A stretch of DNA of 64,000 nucleotides from Desulfarculales bacterium UBA696 (GTDB lineage Bacteria > Desulfobacterota > Syntrophobacteria > Syntrophobacterales > Syntrophobacteraceae): the NCBI GenBank assembly GCA_002298995.1, contig DBMO01000054.1, positions 132,260 to 196,259 on the forward strand, written 5' to 3'. Below the pieces are notes generated by a model that did no database searches, was not told the origin of the DNA, and saw only the letters and a list, made by a program, of their open reading frames with translations. The first letter of the stretch is position 1. Each line of letters opens with the position of its first letter. This document shows, piece after piece, positions 51,743-59,840 of the stretch. The position numbers were made by a program, and so were the translations under genes.

Positions 51743-53998
51743 ATGTACCGCAACCATACGGCGGCGATTATTGCTGGTTTGTTGCTGGGAGTTCTGGGCG
51801 CCACCGCGAGTCTGTCTCACTATGGATACGAGATAGAGGAGCATGTCGGTTTGGGCGTATATTTCCATATCAGGGGGCCAAGGCCGCCTCCACCTGATGC
51901 GGTAATAATAGCACTTGACCAGGAATCCTCGGAATCGCTGGGCCTTCCTCTAAATCCTGTCAAATGGCCGAGATACTTGCACGCGCATCTTGTCGACTTT
52001 CTATCCCAAAAAAAGGCCGCGGTTATTGTTTTTGACATTTTCTTCGGAGATCCGGCATCGGAGGAAGATGACAGGCTTTTTAGCGAGGCACTCGGAAGAT
52101 TTGGGAAAGCTATCCTCGCAGGTTTCATAAAACAGCATTCGGTTCCCCTCCAATCAGATGCAAGCGCCAGAGGGATGTTGCACATCGAAACCGTAGTTCC
52201 GCCGGCAGATCGACTCGCCAAGGCGACTGCCGCGATAGCCCCATTTCCATTGCCCAAGGTCCCCAACCGGCTTAATCAATTCTGGCTTTTTAAGACCGAA
52301 TCAGGATCGAAGCCAAGCCTCCCGGTCTTGGCATTTCACCTGTTTGCGCTGAAGGAATATGAAGCTTTTTCAGAATTGCTGCAGGAACTCCATCCTGACC
52401 GCTTTAAATCTTTGCCGCGTGGTTCCGGCTCACTTCCCGCCAACGGTGGTATAGTCGATCTAATTACGGCCGGGCGGGCTGTTTTCGATGAATTTCCGGA
52501 AACGGCTCATGAGATGCTCGATAAAGTGGAAGCAGAAGAAACTTCTTCGCGGATGTCTGAAGGAGCAGGATTAGTCAAGGCCATGATTGGCGCATATTCC
52601 AGGCCGGACAGTATTTATCTCAATTTCTACGGTCCCCCCGGCACGATTCCAACCATTTCGCTCCATCGAATTATCTCAGGAAATGCAGAGGCGGACACCC
52701 TGCCAGACTTCGCGGGAAAGGCCGTATTCATTGGCCTTTCCGAGCTGGATCGTCCCGAACACGTCGATGCCTACCGGACAGTTTTCTCCAGATCGGACGG
52801 CATTGACTTGAGCGGGGTTGAAGTCGCTGCCACCGCCTTTTCCAATCTACTCGAAAACAGCTTCCTGCGACCGGCTCCGGTCTTGGTCTTTGTTGCGGCA
52901 GCCTTTTTCGCGGGCCTTATATTCAGCGCCGCAAGTTTTCTGCTCCCGATTTCGATATCGGCTAGTCTAACCGCCGCAACGGCACTTCTCTACCTGGCGT
53001 TCGCCCAACTACTCTTCAACAGGCGAGGGATATGGATGCCGTTCGTAATTCCATTCCTGGGAGTCTCGATCTTATCGCTTCTAACCGGGTTTTTGTGGCA
53101 GCATGCTCTCGGAAAAAGGGAGCGAAAGGACCTCAAGAAGGCATTCGGGTTTTTTCTTCCGGACTCCGTTATCGATCAGATACTCGCGGATTTTAAGGTT
53201 TCCAAGAGTATTTCGCGGACCCAGCAGATTGTTTTTGGCGCGGTTCTCTGCACAGACGGCGAGCAGTACACGACTGTGGCGGAGAGCATGGCGCCCGAAG
53301 AGCTGGGCCATTTTTTGAACAATTACTACCAAGCTGTTTTTAAACCTGTGGAAGCACATTCCGGGACCGTTTCAAACATTATCGGGGATTCCATGCTGGC
53401 GGTCTGGGCAGGTGCGAGCACGGATTCGACAATGAGGCGAAACGCCTGCCTTGCAGCCCTGGATATCTTAAGATCGGTTGAAAATTTAGATGCCACCACC
53501 GGTCCATTCTGGCTTAGAACGAGGGTCGGGCTACACTTCGGCCAACTACTGATGGGAAGCATCGGCGGTTTCGAGCATTTCGAGTACAGGCCCGTCGGTG
53601 ATGTAGTCAATACAGCTTCGAGGCTCGAAAATCTGAACAAAAAGTTGGGGACCCGGATCATAGTATCGGAAACGCTGATCTCGGGGCTTTCCTGTTTCCT
53701 GGTTCGAGAACTCGGCCGGTTCCTACTCCATGGAAAAAGAAATCCGATGCGTGTTTTCGAGTTGATATGCCTGGAGCAACACGCCACGGAAGCGGAAAGG
53801 ACAATGAGTTCGACTTTTTCGGATGCTTTGGGGGCCTTCAGGAATAGGGCATGGGATGAGGCGCTGGCGCTCTGGGGAAATTGTCTGAATATCAGCGCAA
53901 ATGACGGTCCATCCAGACTTTACCTGAAATTGTGCGAACGATACCGAGAAACTCCACCTGGAGAAGACTGGGATGGACTGATTCATTTCGATAAATAG
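51743..53998 (+). CDS. CHASE2-domain class III nucleotide cyclase
   Basis: 751-residue membrane cyclase. An N-terminal helix is followed by a large extracytoplasmic CHASE2 sensor (about residues 30-370, with VIIALDQESSESL and FDIFFGDPASEEDD), three more helices (about 375-455) and a cytosolic class III cyclase domain (about 500-690). The two metal aspartates are present: one in LCTDGEQYT, one in IIGDSMLAVW. The transition-state Asn and Arg occur in VNTASRLENLNKK. The position usually Lys in purine recognition reads Asn (SNIIGD), so cAMP versus cGMP cannot be read from sequence. It starts a rightward run with the FecR-TPR-barrel, a small protein and a C25 peptidase. Confidence 0.93.
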   Translation: MYRNHTAAIIAGLLLGVLGATASLSHYGYEIEEHVGLGVYFHIRGPRPPPPDAVIIALDQESSESLGLPLNPVKWPRYLHAHLVDFLSQKKAAVIVFDIFFGDPASEEDDRLFSEALGRFGKAILAGFIKQHSVPLQSDASARGMLHIETVVPPADRLAKATAAIAPFPLPKVPNRLNQFWLFKTESGSKPSLPVLAFHLFALKEYEAFSELLQELHPDRFKSLPRGSGSLPANGGIVDLITAGRAVFDEFPETAHEMLDKVEAEETSSRMSEGAGLVKAMIGAYSRPDSIYLNFYGPPGTIPTISLHRIISGNAEADTLPDFAGKAVFIGLSELDRPEHVDAYRTVFSRSDGIDLSGVEVAATAFSNLLENSFLRPAPVLVFVAAAFFAGLIFSAASFLLPISISASLTAATALLYLAFAQLLFNRRGIWMPFVIPFLGVSILSLLTGFLWQHALGKRERKDLKKAFGFFLPDSVIDQILADFKVSKSISRTQQIVFGAVLCTDGEQYTTVAESMAPEELGHFLNNYYQAVFKPVEAHSGTVSNIIGDSMLAVWAGASTDSTMRRNACLAALDILRSVENLDATTGPFWLRTRVGLHFGQLLMGSIGGFEHFEYRPVGDVVNTASRLENLNKKLGTRIIVSETLISGLSCFLVRELGRFLLHGKRNPMRVFELICLEQHATEAERTMSSTFSDALGAFRNRAWDEALALWGNCLNISANDGPSRLYLKLCERYRETPPGEDWDGLIHFDK

Positions 53999-54053
53999 AC
54001 CTGCGCGATCTCCATACTGAAGATTCTTCTTCGATCAAAGCTAGCGAGGGAGT

Positions 54054-57000
54054 ATGAGACCCAATCGCATTGCCTTCATCTTCAGTTTTCTCATTCTTCT
54101 TCCGATGCTTACATGCTTTTCCGATCTTGCATGGGCTGAGGGAGAATGCAAGGAGTGGCTTGCCAGGGTGGTTTCAGTCCAGGGCCTAGTCGAGGCCAAA
54201 CGAGCTGGGCAGCAGGCCTGGATCGATCTGAAGCTTGAAGAGACATTGTGCCCGGGAGACATGGTGCGGGCGCGGCAGAACAGCCGGGCGGCCCTGGTAC
54301 TAAATAATGAAGCTCTCGTGCGGCTCGATCAGAATACCACTATAGTTTTTCCTGGACCAGGGAAAGAGAAAACCCTCGATGTGGATTTCATTTCGGGTAT
54401 CGCCCTGTTCTTCAGTCGCTTCCCATTCAGCTTGCGCATCTTGACTCCTTTCGTGAACGGCCATATCGAGGGAACGGAGTTCGTTGTAAATGTAGGGGCA
54501 TCGGAAACTTCCATAGTAGTATACGAAGGAAAGGTGCGAGCGGAAAATCGGTCCGGTTCTGTTGTTGCCGGAAAAGGCGAGTCGACCGTCGCCAGGGAGG
54601 GTGAGCCTCCGGTTTTGAAAACTGTCGCGCGCCCGACCGATGCAGTGCAATGGGCACTGTACTACCCGCCCATTCCGGATACCGATCTGGAAGCCGTCCT
54701 GTTGGCGATCGGACCCGAATCGGCTGGACTAAGGAAATCGCTGCAAGCCTACCGTGCAGGCGACCTGGCTGGCGCATTCGCATGCCTGCGCGACGTCCCC
54801 GAAATTCATGAACCCGCCTTCCACTCGTATCGCGCTCTGCTCTACCTCGCGGCGGGAAGGGTGGATGAAGCCTCATCCGACCTGGGAAGGGCCCTTCAGA
54901 TCGATCCCCGTTATGGATATGCCGTATCGCTTCAGTCAATCATCGCCCTTGCCTCGAACAGAAAGGAGGAGGCACTCGATCTTGCCCGGCAAGCGGTAAC
55001 TATGAGCCCCTCTTCGGCGGCCCCGCTCGTGGCCCTCTCATACGCCCAACAGGCCAGATTCGATCTCGATGGCGCACTTTCTAGTCTGATCAAGGCAAGG
55101 AATGTAAATCCAGGTGACGCCCTGGTCTGGGCTCGGCTCGCCGAATTATGGCTGTCAAAGGGAAACCTTGACAAAGCGCTCGATGCCGCAAATGCCGCTG
55201 TCGCCAAAAATCCCGGTCTGGCCAGAACTCAGACTGTACTGGGCTTTGCCTATCTTACACAGATGAGAACCGATGAATCGAAAGAGGCCTTTAAAAAGGC
55301 AATACAGCTCGACCAGGCCGACCCTCTCCAGCGGCTCGGCCTCGGGCTTGCCCTGATACGGGAAGGAGAGCTCAAGGCAGGCCGCGCCGAGATTGAAATC
55401 GCGGCAATGCTCGACCCGATTAATTCGCTTGTGCGCAGCTATCTGGGGAAAGCCTATTACGAGGAGAAGCGGGACAAAAAGGCCGGTGCGGAGCTTTCGC
55501 GCGCGAAGGAACTGGACCCGCTCGATCCCACGCCCTGGTTCTACGATGCCATCCGCAAGCAGACAGTTAACCGCCCCGCCGAGGCAATCGAAGATTTGCA
55601 GAAATCAATCGAACTTAATGACAATAGGGCGGTATATCGTTCCCGTTTGCTGCTCGATGAAGACATTGCTGCCCGGAGCGTTGCCATGGCGCGGATCTAC
55701 GAGGACCTGGGGTTCGAGTGGCTCGCCTTAATCGAGGGCACTAAATCGTTGAGTCGCGATCCGGCAAATTTCTCCGCCCACCGATTCCTGGCTGACGCAT
55801 ATTTTTCTCTTCCGCGCCACGATATAGCTCGCGTCAGTGAACTTCTTCAGTCCCAACTCCTTCAGCCCCTCAATATATTGCCAATTCAGCCGCAGCAGGC
55901 CGAGAGCAACCGCTTTCTCCTAAACGGCCTCGGGCCGAGGGACCCCGCCTATAACGAATTTACGCCACTTTTTACCAGGAACCAGCTGGCGCTCCTGGTT
56001 GGAGGTTCGGCCGGGGAAAGGGGGACGATCTCCGACAGCATCGTCCAGTCTGGAATTATCGGAAGGCTTTCCTACAGCCTCGGCCAGTATCATTCCGAAA
56101 CCAATGGCTTCAGGGTAAACAACGATCAAGCCAATAACATCTATGATGCTTTCGCCCAGTTTAGCCTTTCCAGCAAAACGAGTGTCCAGGCCGAATTCCG
56201 GCACAAGGATTCGAATCTCGGAGACCTGATGCTCTTGTCCGATCCACTCCTTTTCCTCGATCCCACGTTGAGAGAGAAAGATTGGAGGAGGATGTACAGG
56301 TTCGGCTTCCATCACGCATTCGCACCCGGATCGGACCTGATAGGCTCGTTTATGCGCGTGGATGCAAAGCCGGAACTGTCGTCCTCTTTTCCATTCGATT
56401 TCGAAGGCCGCAACGATGAGACCGGACTTGGCGTCGAGGTGCAGCACCTCTATCGTTCCGAACTTTTCAGGCTGGTGGTCGGGGCAGGTCATTTCAATAT
56501 AGACGAAAAAGATCTTACCTCATTCATGGGCGAATCGGCTCTTTCCAAATTTGAAACGAGTCACACGGACGTTTACGCCTACTCCATTTGGAATTTTCCA
56601 AAGGACGTTGTCTGGACGGTTGGATTCAGTGTCGACTTTTTCGATAGTGAGGCAATAGGCCTTGATACGCAGCAACCCAATCCCAAGTTCGGAGTTGTGT
56701 GGAATCCCTTCCCCGGAACCACCCTGCGTGGGGCTGTTTTCAGAACGCTCAAGCGAACGCTTCTCACTGACCAGACGGTCGAACCTACTCATGTCGCGGG
56801 GTTTAACCAGTTTTTCGACGACGCCGAGGGAACGGATGCATGGCGCTACGGCGTCGGTCTCGACCAAAAGCTGACAGATCGCCTCTTTGCGGGCGCCGAA
56901 TTTTCCCTGCGCGATCTCGATATCCCATCACTGAGTTTCTCCGTGCCCGCAAAGATATTTTACAATGACGCGCGGGAAGAGCTCGGCCGAGCCTACCTAT

Positions 57001-57410
57001 ACTGGATACCCCACAAATGGTTTGCGTTCGGTCCGCAATACCAGTACGAGCTTACCAAGTTCGACCCCAATTTACCCGCCTTCGGCATATCACGGATCGA
57101 GACGCACAGACTTGGATTTGGAATTTCTTTTTTCCATCCTTCCGGTCTCATTGCCCGCGTAAATCCAACACTTGTCTTCCAGGACGGCGAGTTCAGGGTT
57201 AACCCCGGCGATCCGGTATTCACCGGCGACAGTTCCTTTTTCGTGCTCGATGCATCCCTAGGTTACCGTCTACCCGGAAGGCTTGGTCTGATAGAAGTTG
57301 TGGCCAAAAACCTTTTCGATGAGAGTTTTCGTTTCCAGGACACGGACCCCAGAAATCCCCAGATCACCCCTCGACGCTTTATCCTGGGAAGATGGACGTT
57401 CTCGTTTTGA
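54054..57410 (+). CDS. FecR-TPR-beta-barrel fusion, outer-membrane protein
   Basis: 1118-residue exported protein in three parts. A signal peptide ends near AWAEG. Residues ~35-190 are FecR-like (LCPGDMVRARQNSRAALVLNNEALVRLDQNTTI, IEGTEFVVNV, YEGKVRAEN). Residues ~235-580 are TPR repeats (for example QTVLGFAYLTQMRTDESKEAFKKAIQLDQADP). The last ~450 residues are beta-rich with alternating aromatic strands and end in RWTFSF, a C-terminal Phe typical of outer-membrane barrels; VVAKNLFDESF near the end resembles TonB-dependent receptors. There is no TonB plug domain, so it is not a classical receptor. It lies 55 bp after the CHASE2 cyclase. Confidence 0.88.
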   Translation: MRPNRIAFIFSFLILLPMLTCFSDLAWAEGECKEWLARVVSVQGLVEAKRAGQQAWIDLKLEETLCPGDMVRARQNSRAALVLNNEALVRLDQNTTIVFPGPGKEKTLDVDFISGIALFFSRFPFSLRILTPFVNGHIEGTEFVVNVGASETSIVVYEGKVRAENRSGSVVAGKGESTVAREGEPPVLKTVARPTDAVQWALYYPPIPDTDLEAVLLAIGPESAGLRKSLQAYRAGDLAGAFACLRDVPEIHEPAFHSYRALLYLAAGRVDEASSDLGRALQIDPRYGYAVSLQSIIALASNRKEEALDLARQAVTMSPSSAAPLVALSYAQQARFDLDGALSSLIKARNVNPGDALVWARLAELWLSKGNLDKALDAANAAVAKNPGLARTQTVLGFAYLTQMRTDESKEAFKKAIQLDQADPLQRLGLGLALIREGELKAGRAEIEIAAMLDPINSLVRSYLGKAYYEEKRDKKAGAELSRAKELDPLDPTPWFYDAIRKQTVNRPAEAIEDLQKSIELNDNRAVYRSRLLLDEDIAARSVAMARIYEDLGFEWLALIEGTKSLSRDPANFSAHRFLADAYFSLPRHDIARVSELLQSQLLQPLNILPIQPQQAESNRFLLNGLGPRDPAYNEFTPLFTRNQLALLVGGSAGERGTISDSIVQSGIIGRLSYSLGQYHSETNGFRVNNDQANNIYDAFAQFSLSSKTSVQAEFRHKDSNLGDLMLLSDPLLFLDPTLREKDWRRMYRFGFHHAFAPGSDLIGSFMRVDAKPELSSSFPFDFEGRNDETGLGVEVQHLYRSELFRLVVGAGHFNIDEKDLTSFMGESALSKFETSHTDVYAYSIWNFPKDVVWTVGFSVDFFDSEAIGLDTQQPNPKFGVVWNPFPGTTLRGAVFRTLKRTLLTDQTVEPTHVAGFNQFFDDAEGTDAWRYGVGLDQKLTDRLFAGAEFSLRDLDIPSLSFSVPAKIFYNDAREELGRAYLYWIPHKWFAFGPQYQYELTKFDPNLPAFGISRIETHRLGFGISFFHPSGLIARVNPTLVFQDGEFRVNPGDPVFTGDSSFFVLDASLGYRLPGRLGLIEVVAKNLFDESFRFQDTDPRNPQITPRRFILGRWTFSF

Positions 57411-57508
57411 AGATGCCGGGTCCGTTAAACCTTGTGAAAGGAGGTAAAGGGCTCGCGGAGATCCGATCATTTCTTCCACAACCATCGACAAACCGAATGG
57501 AGGCTAGA

Positions 57509-57790
57509 ATGAGCGAAGAACTCTCTCTCAAAGAAAAATTCATCCAGGAAATAAAGAACTACAAGGCTTCTCCCGCTCCCGTTAAAGATGGAGCAGAGTA
57601 TTCGATTCGTCTGATAGTCAACTCGAAAGGCGAGATCCTGCACGCGTTCCTGGGAGGGGAAACAGTGGGTCTGCATAAGGACTCTCCAAAGGAATTGCCC
57701 GATATGACGGGGTGGAAAATCTATGCCGTACCGCCATCCAGCCCGCCTGGCTGCGTTTTCTGGAATGGAAGGTGGTACTGCAACTACTAA
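57509..57790 (+). CDS. small hypothetical protein of the cyclase/peptidase island
   Basis: 93-residue protein, ATG at 57509 with GGAGG six bases upstream. Helical charged N-terminus (SEELSLKEKFIQEIKNYKAS), a beta-rich middle (YSIRLIVNSKGEILHAFLGGE), and a C-terminal Pro/Cys/aromatic tail PPSSPPGCVFWNGRWYCNY. No signal peptide. The conserved-looking modified tail and its place just before a C25-type protease make it a candidate protease substrate or peptide precursor, but that is inference. Co-directional with both neighbours. Confidence 0.72.
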   Translation: MSEELSLKEKFIQEIKNYKASPAPVKDGAEYSIRLIVNSKGEILHAFLGGETVGLHKDSPKELPDMTGWKIYAVPPSSPPGCVFWNGRWYCNY

Positions 57791-57844
57791 CTTGCCGGAT
57801 CTCGAACGGAGAGGCAGTTACCAGCAGGACGAAATAGAATATCA

Positions 57845-59101
57845 ATGAACCCCAACTCCAGAAATGCCGTGTCCAATGAGACGGGAGACCAAATTAGATC
57901 TCCCGTCCCGCCATTCGGGCCCGAATTTTTAATCATATACCACGATTTGCTTGGTGCCCCGGCAAAAGACCTGGCAACCTGGAAGAATGCCCGTGGGCTT
58001 GATGCGAAGGCCATAGCTATATCGGAAATTCTAAAGGAGCTAATCGAGCTTGACGGCAAAACTGTAAGGTGCGCCGAGAAAAATGTCCTGGCGATAAAAC
58101 GCTATCTCCGGCGTAGAATGGCCTCAGCACCGGGCTTACAATATGTGCTCCTTTTTGGAGACTCAAACCTGATTGAAACTGAAACACTCTACGGCGACCC
58201 GAATGAAGCGAACTCCGGGTACGCATCTGATTACTATTTCTCGACCGCGGCAGACCACGACACGGCAACGGCGAACACTATCCTGTATCCGGAATTTGCG
58301 ATCGGGCGGCTCCCCCTTTCCAGTGTGGAAGAAGCCCTGGAGGTTGTAGACAGGATAATAAATTACGAAAAAGAAGCGCATCCTGAACCTCTGCACCACA
58401 AGAGAATCACCCTTGCCATAGAGCCTCCGATTGACGGCACCGACCGTGAAGGGCACAGAAGAACAAGGGCCGCCGGCGCGATATGCGATTGCCTGCACCC
58501 CGCGTATAATATCGAACTGATTGACTACCGTTCGGCTGCGGCTACCGACGAAATAGCCCGGGCCGCCGAAGAAGGTCGTTTGTTGATTGCGCACAGGGGA
58601 CACGGTTGCGAAGGGGGTTGGCTGATTCCCGAGTTCAGGATCGCTAACCTGAAGAGGAGTAAATTCCCCTCCGTCTTCTACTGCGTTGATTGCCTGAGCG
58701 GCATGTTTAACCGGCCCTCGGGCAGAGACTCCTATGCCGAAGCGAGCCTCAAGAACGGGGCAGCCGTCTCGATGATTGCCGCAACGGGAATTACTAACGA
58801 AGTTCTCAACAACTACTTCATACAGGCCCTATTCGACGGGACTTTCGGAGGTATCCTGCCGGCATGGTCGGGAGTGCCGGGCGCTCATCACAAAAAAACT
58901 CGTCTGGGTGATGTCCTGGTGTACGCAAAGGCTTATTTGCCGTTTGTCCTGGGGACGACGGCGCCTGGTCCGGGCAGGTTGACCGACGAGGCAACGCTGA
59001 ACGACCCGGCGGTTAGAAACCAATTGGTGTTGGGCGAGATCAGAAAGATGTTTGAAATGTACCATGTGCTCGGCGATCCGACACTGGTGTTGCGAACCTG
59101 A
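57845..59101 (+). CDS. C25 (gingipain/caspase-like) cysteine peptidase
   Basis: 418-residue protein of the peptidase C25 / clan CD caspase-like fold. The catalytic pair is visible: His253 in IAHRGHGCEGG and Cys283 in VFYCVDCLSGMF. The family's GRLPLSSVEEALEVVDRIINYEK and C-terminal VLGDPTLVL are intact. Gingipains are secreted; this protein has no signal peptide or C-terminal secretion domain, so it should act in the cytosol, more like prokaryotic caspase homologs. The ribosome-binding site is weak (AGGA at ~15 bases). It closes the rightward set after the cyclase, barrel and small protein. Confidence 0.87.
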   Translation: MNPNSRNAVSNETGDQIRSPVPPFGPEFLIIYHDLLGAPAKDLATWKNARGLDAKAIAISEILKELIELDGKTVRCAEKNVLAIKRYLRRRMASAPGLQYVLLFGDSNLIETETLYGDPNEANSGYASDYYFSTAADHDTATANTILYPEFAIGRLPLSSVEEALEVVDRIINYEKEAHPEPLHHKRITLAIEPPIDGTDREGHRRTRAAGAICDCLHPAYNIELIDYRSAAATDEIARAAEEGRLLIAHRGHGCEGGWLIPEFRIANLKRSKFPSVFYCVDCLSGMFNRPSGRDSYAEASLKNGAAVSMIAATGITNEVLNNYFIQALFDGTFGGILPAWSGVPGAHHKKTRLGDVLVYAKAYLPFVLGTTAPGPGRLTDEATLNDPAVRNQLVLGEIRKMFEMYHVLGDPTLVLRT

Positions 59102-59141
59102 TAGCAGGACCTGTGATTTTCTCGGCATTGCAAAAAAAGAA

Positions 59142-59169
59142 GGGTAAGAGCACCCAATGCTTCTTACCC
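59142..59169 (-). terminator. intrinsic terminator
   Basis: Stem GGGTAAGAGCA against TGCTTCTTACCC (one bulged base, five-base loop) followed on the minus strand by a run of seven U. It terminates the leftward small gene at 59236-59529, and may also stop readthrough from the peptidase gene. Confidence 0.7.
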
Positions 59170-59235
59170 TCTTCAGCGCGAAAGGGGATTTTCCAGAAAA
59201 TGCGCCGGGATGTTAAAATCTGAAGCAACTCTGTT

Positions 59236-59529
59236 TCAGCAGCCATGCACCATGGGGTCACTGTTACCTGTCGCCGCCGCATCCCATGCTCCACTCTGCC
59301 CGATTGAGTCCAGATCGTTAAACGAGGCCATCTCGTGAAGGCCTCTCAGGGAAGACTCCGAGACCACGAAATAGCCGTTGCAGGAAACCGGTTGCAGCAT
59401 CTTCTCTTTACACTCATCGCTGCCAAGAATCCTGAGCCACTCTTCGTTCGACCCTTCATTCTCGGCATCGATCTTCAAGAAAAACAATCCGAATGGAAGA
59501 AACCCGCCAAGGCAGTTTGCGTAACTCAT
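59236..59529 (-). CDS. small hypothetical protein of the cyclase/peptidase island
   Basis: 97-residue protein with a strong AAAGGAG ribosome-binding site six bases before the ATG and a terminator after it, so it is a real transcription unit. The N-terminus is hydrophobic (CLGGFLPFGLFFLKID), then acidic, and it ends GNSDPMVHGC with a terminal Cys. No family known. It lies between the C25 peptidase and the cNMP-SARP regulator, on the regulator's strand, and may be controlled by the repeat array upstream. Confidence 0.68.
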   Translation of the reverse strand: MSYANCLGGFLPFGLFFLKIDAENEGSNEEWLRILGSDECKEKMLQPVSCNGYFVVSESSLRGLHEMASFNDLDSIGQSGAWDAAATGNSDPMVHGC

Positions 59530-59681
59530 TTTCGACTCCTTTGTGGCCGGAGGTTCGTTAAAAGCAGCTCTTTGCAGTGAGACATCCCGGAAAGTGAACC
59601 TTCCTCGTTCGTTTGGATGTCATCTGATGTTGGCCGCTTTTTACCATGGCGGGATTGCAAAAAAGTTACAGCTGAAGTTGG

Positions 59682-59840
59682 GGAATGTAAGGAATTTAAG
59701 GAATTTAAGGAATTAATCTAATAGATTTTAGGAACCAGGAAATTAATGATTAAGCTAACCGAGCGATTGTGGGAGCGGCCTCTGCTGCAAATTCCTTAAA
59801 TCCTTCAAATTACTTGAATTCCTTAAATTTCCTGAATTCT
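59682..59840. repeat. iterated TTTAAGGAA direct repeats with inverted copies
   Basis: The left arm (59682-59715) has three to four direct 9-bp units of type TTTAAGGAA. About 70 bp later the right arm (59789-59840) has TTCCTTAAA-type copies in inverse orientation, running into the 3' end of the SARP gene. The arms can pair for 12 perfect bases. The array lies upstream of the leftward small gene and could be an operator or RNA structure. Related AGGAATT units also occur near 10580-10667. Confidence 0.65.
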
